A model generated the notes under the pieces. That model did no database searches. It saw nothing but the letters and a program-made list of their open reading frames with translations, and was not told where the DNA came from. A program made the position numbers and the translations under genes. Below, piece by piece: positions 57,474 through 64,000 of a stretch of DNA of 64,000 nucleotides. Source of the DNA: Rhodococcus pyridinivorans (lineage in GTDB: Bacteria > Actinomycetota > Actinomycetes > Mycobacteriales > Mycobacteriaceae); the NCBI RefSeq assembly GCF_900105195.1, contig NZ_FNRX01000002.1:4092001-4156000 (forward strand), written 5' to 3'. How positions within the stretch are numbered: the first letter of the stretch is position 1; each line of letters opens with the position of its first letter.

Positions 57474-58901
57474 TCAGGGCAGGTCGTCCCGCGCCATCGG
57501 CATCATGAAATCGCCGATCTCGTCCCGCATCCACCACTGGCGCGTCGCGCGTCGTTCGGCGCGCGTGGCGAAGCGGTAGCGGAACAGGCGGGCCCGCACC
57601 AGACGGGGCGGTTCGTCCGGGAACGGGTTGTGCCGGAGCAACTTCACGGTGGCCGGATCGTTCTCCAGCAGTTTTCCCGCGAACCGCGGGAACCACCCCG
57701 CGGCGTAGTCGCGCGAGATCCCCGCGAACCACATCAACCAGTCCAGACGCAGGTGGTACGGCGCGTACTGACGAGGCCTGCGATACACGTCGCCCGGTTT
57801 GCCCTTGAACTCGTACTCGCGCCACTCCGTCGCCGGTGTCACCACCGCATCGGTGGTGCCTTCGACGATCACTTCCCGCCGGGTGCGTGTGACGGTGCCG
57901 AACGCGCCGTAGGTGTTCACGAAGTGCCATTTGTTGAACGAGGCGTTCATCGCCTGCCGATGCGACATCAGATTCGACACCGGCCAGTAGCTGAGCACCG
58001 CGACCAGCACGGTCAGCGCCACCACGGCGACGGTGAACGCGATCGGTGTCGGACCGTAGGTCGTGGTGGAGTCGATCAGCAACCCGTAGAAGCTGTCGGG
58101 CACCACCGACAGCGCGATGACGATGGTGATCCAGTTGAGCCACGCGAAATTGCCGCTCGTCACCAGCCACAACTGCGTGACGATCATGATCAGTGCGGCG
58201 ATCCCGGCGACCGGTTGCGGCAGGAACAATCCGAACGGCACGACGAGCTGGGTGAAGTGGTTACCCGCCACCTCCACCTTGTGCAGCGGCCGCGGGATCA
58301 GGTGGAAGTAGCGGCTGAGCGGGCCGGGCATCGGCTGGGTTTCGTGGTGGTAGTACAGGCACGTCAGATCGCGCCAGCACCGGTCGCCGCGCATCTTGAT
58401 CAGTCCGGCACCGAACTCCAGGCGAAACAGCAACCAGCGCAGCAGGATCAGCACGAGCAGCGGAGGCGCGGTATCGGCGTTGCCCAGGAAGATCGCGAGC
58501 ACACCGCCCTCGAGCAGCAGCGACTCCCAGCCGAACGAGTACCAGACCTGGCCGACGTTGACGATCGACAGGTACAGCAGCCACATCACGAACCACACGA
58601 GCATGCAGACCACGAGCGGCAACTGCTCGGTGACACCGAGCACCGTCACCACCGACAACACGAGACCCACCGCGGCAACCGCGGTGAACAGAGCGTCGGA
58701 GTATCTCCAGTGGAACAGGCTCGGCGACTGCCGGAACGATGTGAGCGCCAGGAAGCGCGGGGCGGGAAGGATGCCGCGTTCGCCGATCAGCGCCCGGAAC
58801 TGCAGCAGGGCCGCGAGGAAAGCCACGGCGTACAGCACCGCGAGTCCACGGGTGACCAGCAGCCGCCCGATCGTGTACCCGTCCGCGTCCAACCAGTCCA
58901 T
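57474..58901 (-). CDS. Lipase maturation factor (LMF) family membrane protein
   Basis: A 475-residue polytopic protein with eight or more hydrophobic segments. Family features are the N-terminal LLVTRGLAVLYAVAFLAALL, the LMF block WYSFGWESLLLEGGVLAIFL, LLFRLEFGAGLIKMRGDRCW and YYHHETQPMPGPLSRYFH, and the C-terminal soluble DUF1222-like region (YEFKGKPGDVYRRPRQYAPY, RLDWLMWFAG). In animals LMF1 helps lipases fold in the ER; bacterial members are of unknown function, and no lipase gene is adjacent. ATG 58901 fits the first membrane segment. Confidence 0.9.
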   Translation of the reverse strand: MDWLDADGYTIGRLLVTRGLAVLYAVAFLAALLQFRALIGERGILPAPRFLALTSFRQSPSLFHWRYSDALFTAVAAVGLVLSVVTVLGVTEQLPLVVCMLVWFVMWLLYLSIVNVGQVWYSFGWESLLLEGGVLAIFLGNADTAPPLLVLILLRWLLFRLEFGAGLIKMRGDRCWRDLTCLYYHHETQPMPGPLSRYFHLIPRPLHKVEVAGNHFTQLVVPFGLFLPQPVAGIAALIMIVTQLWLVTSGNFAWLNWITIVIALSVVPDSFYGLLIDSTTTYGPTPIAFTVAVVALTVLVAVLSYWPVSNLMSHRQAMNASFNKWHFVNTYGAFGTVTRTRREVIVEGTTDAVVTPATEWREYEFKGKPGDVYRRPRQYAPYHLRLDWLMWFAGISRDYAAGWFPRFAGKLLENDPATVKLLRHNPFPDEPPRLVRARLFRYRFATRAERRATRQWWMRDEIGDFMMPMARDDLP

Positions 58902-59040
58902 CGCTCGGCTCGTTCGTCGTCTGTCGTGCGCGCCATCTCGAGCATGCCACGTCCGGTTCGCCGACGGAGACAGTGTTGCGACGATGGGTCGACGGGATCG
59001 GGCCTCGTCCTCACTCGATACGGGTGCGGAGACCGACAGG

Positions 59041-60930
59041 CTACACGCGGATCTCCCGCCGCAGCCCACTCGCTCGGAGCACCTGCCGTGCCACGCCCGC
59101 GCGTACCGCATCCTCGGTCCCGATGATCCGCACGTGCGACCGCGCACGCGTGATCGCGGTGTACAGCAGTTCGCGGGTGAGCAGCGCCGATCCCGAATCG
59201 GGCAGCACCACCGAGACGGTGCCGTACTGACTGCCCTGGCTGCGGTGGATCGTCATCGCGTAGACGGTGCTCACCGCCGGGAGCTGACTCGGGCGCAGTT
59301 CGAACGGCGTCTCGCCGCGTGCGAACGCCGCGACGAGTTCGTCGCCGCGCCGCACGACCACGCCGGTGTCGCCGTTGTAGATCTGCATGTCATGGTCGTT
59401 CGCGGTGACGAGCAACGGCCGGCCCGGATACCAGCTCTCGGGATCGAGTCGCTGCCCCGCGGCCTCCCCGATCCACTCGGCGGCCTGCCGCGCCCACCAC
59501 TGCACGCCGGCCGGGCCGTCGCGGTGCGCGCACAGCAACCGATGTTCCTCGAACCGCTTCAGCGCCGTCTCGACGTCCCCCGTCTCGGCGGACTTGGTGA
59601 CCTCGGCGGCGGAGCGGACGATGTCGTCGCGTAGGGCGTCGAGGTCGGAGGGGGCCACGAACGAGACCTCCGGGTCGCCCCTGCGCAGGATGTCGAGCAC
59701 CTCGTCGCCGGCGCCCTTACGGACGGCCACCGCCAGCTCGGCGATCGCACCACCGAAGCGGCGGCCGCGACTCAGCCGCACGACACCGCCACCGAGCCGG
59801 GCGCGTTGGGCCGGAGTGAAGGCCGCCTCGGCGGGGTCGTCGGCGGCCGCCACATCGCGGGCGACGACCCGTTCGAAGACCGGATCGAGGGTGCCGCTGA
59901 CCGGGCGCCCCACGAGGTCGGCAAGCACAGCACCGGCGTCGACCGAGGCGAGCTGGTCGGGGTCGCCCACGAGGACGAGCCTGGTGTCGGGCCGCACCGC
60001 CTCGAGCAGGCGGCACATCATCGTCAGCGACACCATCGACGTCTCGTCGACGACGATCACGTCGTACGGCAGGTGGTTGCCCGCGTGGTAGCGGAAGCGG
60101 GTGCGGCCGCGCTGCCAGCCGAGCATCCGGTGCACGGTCATGGCGGTGAGATTCGGCGGCAGACCCAGCTCGGTCTCCTGCTCGCGCACCGATTCCTGGA
60201 GGCGCGCAGCGGCCTTGCCGGTGGGAGCGGCCAGGCCGATGCGCAGTTCGTGTCCGTACAGGCGGGTGAGCAGCGCGAGGATCCGCGCCACGGTGTGGGT
60301 CTTGCCGGTGCCCGGCCCGCCCGCGATCACCGTGGTCGGTCGGGTGGCGGCGAGTGCCGCCGCGACGCGCTGACGATCGGGTGCCGGCGCGGGCCGGGAG
60401 GGATCGTCGGGATGGTGGAACAGCTCGTCGAGTGTCGCCGCGATGCGCTCCTCGTCGAGGTCGGGGAACGTCGCCGTGCGCTCGGCGAGCACCCGGCGGA
60501 TCGTCTGCTCCTGCCGGAAGTACCGGTCGAGATACAGCAGCGGACCTTCCGCGGTATCGACGAGACGCAGCGGACGCAGAGGTCCGCGGTCGCCACCGAC
60601 CACGAGGGGGCTGCGACGCAGCGCCGCGAGCACGTCCTCGTCGCGAGGCCACGGCAGGCTCGCGGGGTCGACGACGGGATGGCCGTCCGCGTCCTCGTCG
60701 ACCGTGACCTCGCGGAAACGGGTGAGGTCGAGGCACACCGACCCGGATCGCACGGCACGCACTGCCAGCGCGGTGGCGAGATGCACGTGCGGGTCGTCCT
60801 CGCCGCCGAGCGCCGCGAGTCGCAGGGCGACGTGCACGTCGGCGGCGGATAGTGCGCCCACCTCGTTGAACTGCCGCAGAGCGCCCTTGCCGCGCTGGGC
60901 GATCCGAACGTCGGTCATGGACTCGATCAC
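59041..60930 (-). CDS. recD: Exodeoxyribonuclease V subunit alpha
   Basis: A 629-residue SF1B helicase. Walker A GGPGTGKTHT is at residues 204-213. Also present are PTGKAAARLQ (Ia), VIVVDETSMVSLTMM (II), LVGDPDQLASVDAGAVLAD (III) and the C-terminal TIHRSQGSQYGTVSVVLPDS and ELLYTAITRARSHVRI (V and VI). It is the 5'-3' motor of RecBCD, acting in double-strand break processing. GTG 60930 is preferred because it overlaps the recB stop as GTGA; ATG 60918 is the alternative. Confidence 0.94.
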   Translation of the reverse strand: MIESMTDVRIAQRGKGALRQFNEVGALSAADVHVALRLAALGGEDDPHVHLATALAVRAVRSGSVCLDLTRFREVTVDEDADGHPVVDPASLPWPRDEDVLAALRRSPLVVGGDRGPLRPLRLVDTAEGPLLYLDRYFRQEQTIRRVLAERTATFPDLDEERIAATLDELFHHPDDPSRPAPAPDRQRVAAALAATRPTTVIAGGPGTGKTHTVARILALLTRLYGHELRIGLAAPTGKAAARLQESVREQETELGLPPNLTAMTVHRMLGWQRGRTRFRYHAGNHLPYDVIVVDETSMVSLTMMCRLLEAVRPDTRLVLVGDPDQLASVDAGAVLADLVGRPVSGTLDPVFERVVARDVAAADDPAEAAFTPAQRARLGGGVVRLSRGRRFGGAIAELAVAVRKGAGDEVLDILRRGDPEVSFVAPSDLDALRDDIVRSAAEVTKSAETGDVETALKRFEEHRLLCAHRDGPAGVQWWARQAAEWIGEAAGQRLDPESWYPGRPLLVTANDHDMQIYNGDTGVVVRRGDELVAAFARGETPFELRPSQLPAVSTVYAMTIHRSQGSQYGTVSVVLPDSGSALLTRELLYTAITRARSHVRIIGTEDAVRAGVARQVLRASGLRREIRV

Positions 60931-63900
60931 GAAATCATGGCCTTTCCGGCGAGGAGGTCGGACAGGTCGGTGACGAGATCGGCCGGCGGATGCCAGTCGA
61001 ACACGCCGCTGCCGGGTGGACTGTCCGGTCCGGCCATGCCGCGGACGAACAGGTACTGCACACCACCGAGGTGGACGTGCGGGTCGTAGTCGCGCATCCG
61101 CCACCGCAGATAACGGTGCAGGGCAACGGAATAGAGCAGAGCCTGCATCGGATAGTGCGCGCGGAGCATCTCCGCCGCCATCGACTCGCGGGTGTAGTGG
61201 GCGGTGGTCAGTTCGTCGACGGGCGCGAGCCGGTTGGTCTTGTAGTCGACGACGACGAATCGCGGACCGTCGGTGCGCAGCACGGCGTCGATACTGCCGT
61301 TGAGGTAACCCCGCAGCGGCACGGACTCGAGGGTGCGCACCAGATCGGCGTAGGTCGCCATCGGATCGTCGGCGGGCAGGTGCCGGCGCAGCAACCCACC
61401 GACCGCGTCGAGGGTGACGGTGACGGGCACCGGGCTGTCGCCTCCGGTGAGCGGCAACTCGAAGTCGAGTTCGGAGAGCCGGTCGGACGGCGTGAAGTCG
61501 GCGAGGGTCCGGCCGAGTGGCCCGAGCGGGGTGCGCATCACCGGGAGCAACGCCGCCGCGAGCTGGACGGGGTCGATCGGCGACATCTGGCGTCGCACCG
61601 TCTCGTGGCAGCAGTCGAGTAGTTCGGCCTCGAGGTCGGCGGCGGAGGTGTCGACGACCTCGAGGACGGCGTGCACCAGCGTGCCGAAGATCGTGCCGCC
61701 GGGCAGTCCGTTCATCGGTGACGGAATGCCTTCGCGCGCCGCTTCCGGTGCGCTCAGCGGAGGCTCGGCAGGCTCGTCGGTCGTCACCGGTTCCTCCACC
61801 TCACCGCTCACCACGGGCGCATCGTGCACCGAGGCGGTGAGCGCCGAATAGGAGGTCCTGCGCCAGTTCTCGTCGACGACCCGATCGAAGCGCGCGGCGG
61901 CGAGTGGGCCGGTCTCCACGCGGGGGCGGGTCCAGCGCAACACCGGAATCGGGTGCGGCCCGACCGCTTCGGCGGCGATGACCCCATCGGCGCGCGCGGC
62001 CCACCGGTCGAATTCCTCGGCCATGGCCTCGTCGTGGCCGATCCGGCCTTCCGCGGAGACCTCTGCCGAACCGGGATCGCGGGCGAACAGCAACCGGTGC
62101 AGCGGAGACCGCGAGGTGGGGGTGGACGGCGCCCACCAGAGGGTGAGCGCACACTGCGCGCGCGTCACCGCCACGTACAGCAGGCGCAGTTCCTCTCCCG
62201 CCTCCTCGAGTTCGTGCTGACGCCGCCGCGCGACATAACCGGGACCGCTCTTGCCGCCCACATCGAGGATGCGTCGGCCGTTCTCGTGCAGCAGCAGCTT
62301 GTCGGGCTCGGGGTTCTTCGCGGCATCCCACCCGTACGGGACGTGGACGACGGGGAATTCGAGTCCCTTGCTGCCGTGCACGGTGAGGATCTGGACCGCC
62401 GCGGCGTCGCTGTCGAGGCGCCGGACCCGGTCGGCTCCACCTCGGTCGGGGTCGTTGATGCGATCCTCGAGCCAGCGGGTGAGTGCGGCCAGCCCCAGCG
62501 ACTGTGCCGAGGCGACGTCCTCGAGCAGCTGTGCGACGTGCCGGATGTCTGTGAGGGTGCGTTCCCCGGACGGCTGATCGAGGAGGCGGGCCTCGACCGA
62601 ACCGAAGGACGCGAGGCGTTCGAAGACGGCGGCGAAGCCGGTGCGGGCGTAGACGTCGTTCAGTTCGCGGAGCAGTCCGCCGACCTCCACGACCAGCGCT
62701 TCGCCCTCCGAATCGATGTCGGTCATCGTGCGGCCGAGCAGCGGGGTGAGCGCGGCGAGCCGGACGCGATCGGCGCGGTGGGGCTGCTCGAGCGCATAGA
62801 GAACCCACAGCCAGTGCTGTGCGGACGGTGTGGCGAACACACTCGTGCCCCCGGCGACCACGCACGGCACGTTCGCCTTCGTCAGCGCGTCGTGGACGAG
62901 CGTCACCTGTTTGTGTTTGCGCACGAGGACCGCGATGTGCCCGGGTTGCACACGCTCGGGACCGGAACCGAGGTCGACGGTGACGTTCTCGTCGTCGAGC
63001 AGGCGCACGATGTCGGCCGCCACGTCGCGAGCGACCCGCCCACGTAAGCCGTCGAGGTTCTGCGGGAAACCCCAGTCGTTGAGCGGACCGGCACCGGCGC
63101 GGGGCAGGTGACGCACCCGCAGGGACGCGATACCCGAGAGCCGGGAATCGGCGGCTGCCGCCTTCACCGGGTTCACCACGATGCGGGGATCACCGAGAGC
63201 CGCACCGAGATGGACGTGTTCGAGCGCCCGGACGAGATCGCCGTCGCTGCGCCAATTGGTGGTCAGCTCGCAGTAGGTGTCGGATTCGGAGACGGCGTCG
63301 AGATAGCTGAGCACCTCCGCGCCGCGGAAGGCGTATATCGCCTGTTTCGGGTCGCCGACGAGCACGAGCGTGCTGTGCCCGTGGAACGCCCGGCGCAGGA
63401 TCTCCCACTGCTTGGGGTCGGTGTCCTGGAACTCGTCGACGAGGACGACGGAGAAGCGCGCACGCATCCGCCGGCAGGCGGCGTCGCCGTGCTCCGGATC
63501 GCCGAGCACCGCGTGCAGTAGGGACAACTGGTCGTCGAAGTCGCGCAGTCCGAGCCGGCGCTTGCGCCGTTCGACCTCCTCGCGGACCGCACGCGCGAAT
63601 TCCACACGCTCGCCTGCCGCGGTGCCGTCGGCGTCGTTCGGTGCGAGTTCGGCCTGCGGGTCGAAGATCGCCTCCTTCGCGGCGACGGCCGCCTCGGCGT
63701 AGGTGATGGGGGCCTGTCCCCTGCCGTAGCGCCGCAGGTAGAGATCGTCGACGACCTCCACCCGCAGGTCGTCGACGTCCTCGACGACCGTGACGTCGGG
63801 TTCGCGTTCACCGGCGATCCCGAGTTCGTCGAGCATGCGGCGGCAGAAGCCGTGCGTGGTGGAAATGGTGCCGGAGTCGAAGTCGGACAACGCCTGTCGT

Positions 63901-64000
63901 AGGCGGGCCCGCCGCGCGTCGACGTCCTCGCTCGCGAGATGACGGACGAGCATGTCGGTGCTCGCCCGCGCACTCTCGGGATCGGCGAGGGCGGTGGCGA
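60927..64000 (-). CDS. recB: Exodeoxyribonuclease V subunit beta, C-terminal part (5' end outside window)
   Basis: At least 1024 residues are present, and the frame stays open to the window edge (upstream of the ATG at 63953 it reads ATALADPESARAST), so the N-terminal Walker A region lies outside. UvrD-type motifs seen: VVLVDEFQDTDPKQWEIL (II), LVGDPKQAIYAFRGAE (III), ILTVHGSKGLEFPVVHVP (V) and LLYVAVTRAQCAL (VI). The C-terminal nuclease domain has FVVVDYKTNRLAP, the PD-(D/E)XK core. It is the 3'-5' helicase and only nuclease of RecBCD. recD follows with a 4-base overlap; recC would be expected upstream, beyond the window. Confidence 0.94.
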   Translation of the reverse strand, partial: ATALADPESARASTDMLVRHLASEDVDARRARLRQALSDFDSGTISTTHGFCRRMLDELGIAGEREPDVTVVEDVDDLRVEVVDDLYLRRYGRGQAPITYAEAAVAAKEAIFDPQAELAPNDADGTAAGERVEFARAVREEVERRKRRLGLRDFDDQLSLLHAVLGDPEHGDAACRRMRARFSVVLVDEFQDTDPKQWEILRRAFHGHSTLVLVGDPKQAIYAFRGAEVLSYLDAVSESDTYCELTTNWRSDGDLVRALEHVHLGAALGDPRIVVNPVKAAAADSRLSGIASLRVRHLPRAGAGPLNDWGFPQNLDGLRGRVARDVAADIVRLLDDENVTVDLGSGPERVQPGHIAVLVRKHKQVTLVHDALTKANVPCVVAGGTSVFATPSAQHWLWVLYALEQPHRADRVRLAALTPLLGRTMTDIDSEGEALVVEVGGLLRELNDVYARTGFAAVFERLASFGSVEARLLDQPSGERTLTDIRHVAQLLEDVASAQSLGLAALTRWLEDRINDPDRGGADRVRRLDSDAAAVQILTVHGSKGLEFPVVHVPYGWDAAKNPEPDKLLLHENGRRILDVGGKSGPGYVARRRQHELEEAGEELRLLYVAVTRAQCALTLWWAPSTPTSRSPLHRLLFARDPGSAEVSAEGRIGHDEAMAEEFDRWAARADGVIAAEAVGPHPIPVLRWTRPRVETGPLAAARFDRVVDENWRRTSYSALTASVHDAPVVSGEVEEPVTTDEPAEPPLSAPEAAREGIPSPMNGLPGGTIFGTLVHAVLEVVDTSAADLEAELLDCCHETVRRQMSPIDPVQLAAALLPVMRTPLGPLGRTLADFTPSDRLSELDFELPLTGGDSPVPVTVTLDAVGGLLRRHLPADDPMATYADLVRTLESVPLRGYLNGSIDAVLRTDGPRFVVVDYKTNRLAPVDELTTAHYTRESMAAEMLRAHYPMQALLYSVALHRYLRWRMRDYDPHVHLGGVQYLFVRGMAGPDSPPGSGVFDWHPPADLVTDLSDLLAGKAMIS

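Noticed and set aside
57446..57476. TGACCGC...GCGGTCA inverted repeat between the convergent lipoprotein and LMF genes
   Set aside because: Only a 7-bp stem with a 17-base loop, overlapping both stop codons. Too weak to call a terminator.
63263..63973. A second minus-strand frame overlapping the recB region
   Set aside because: It runs in a different frame through sequence where the recB helicase motifs II and III are unmistakable; shadow frame.

Overview
The window is GC-rich, densely coded DNA with frequent GTG/TTG starts and many 4-base stop/start overlaps. It looks like an actinobacterium of the Mycobacteriales, most probably Rhodococcus; the genus is inferred from gene content and was not tested. 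No tRNA, rRNA, CRISPR array, integrase or intact insertion sequence was seen.

Layout. (1) 1-5.3 kb: the end of a carotenoid oxygenase, a Mug-type DNA glycosylase, a truncated DUF1330 gene, an MmyB-type regulator, a decayed 2'-5' RNA ligase, a CPBP protease and a class I fumarase closed by a strong terminator. (2) 5.4-27.7 kb: a purine catabolism island. It holds the urate branch (uraD-uraH-uricase), a PucR regulator, an 8-oxoguanine/guanine-type deaminase, a two-gene xanthine dehydrogenase whose Fe-S and molybdenum subunits are fused, a nucleoside-type (BMP family) ABC transporter, an NCS2 permease, allantoicase, allantoinase and a DUF6986 aldolase-like protein. Two different isopenicillin-N-synthase-like Fe(II)/2-oxoglutarate oxygenases and an alpha/beta hydrolase, not part of the textbook route, are embedded in it. 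(3) 27.8-34.5 kb: a paired set of ClpP subunits, a low-complexity membrane protein, an acyl-CoA synthetase, an MFS transporter, a PhnB-like protein and an SDR. (4) 34.5-45.8 kb: a mosaic with a P-loop NTPase, a frameshifted FAD oxidoreductase, a lone PNKP-type phosphatase, zinc-ribbon/CGNR/pentapeptide proteins, a deleted Baeyer-Villiger-type monooxygenase, a Ktr/Trk potassium system, and an MFS pump divergent from a LysR regulator. (5) 45.8-56.8 kb: a complete polyol/sugar-alcohol locus with two dehydrogenases, two kinases, a SorC regulator and a binding-protein ABC importer. (6) 56.8-64 kb: a lipoprotein, a lipase-maturation-factor homologue, and recD-recB (recB runs off the window).

How it works together. 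In the purine island, guanine-type bases are deaminated and oxidised to urate, then taken through 5-hydroxyisourate and OHCU to allantoin, allantoate and ureidoglycolate; no ureidoglycolate lyase is visible. The permease gene and the allantoin operon share an identical 10-bp element at almost the same distance from their start codons, suggesting one control. In the polyol locus, the SorC protein probably acts at four TGAGCA/TGCTCA half-sites between the divergent import and catabolic operons.

Notable signals: five broken or truncated genes, two copies of a ~60-bp intergenic palindrome, and several operator-like inverted repeats placed on or beside start codons.
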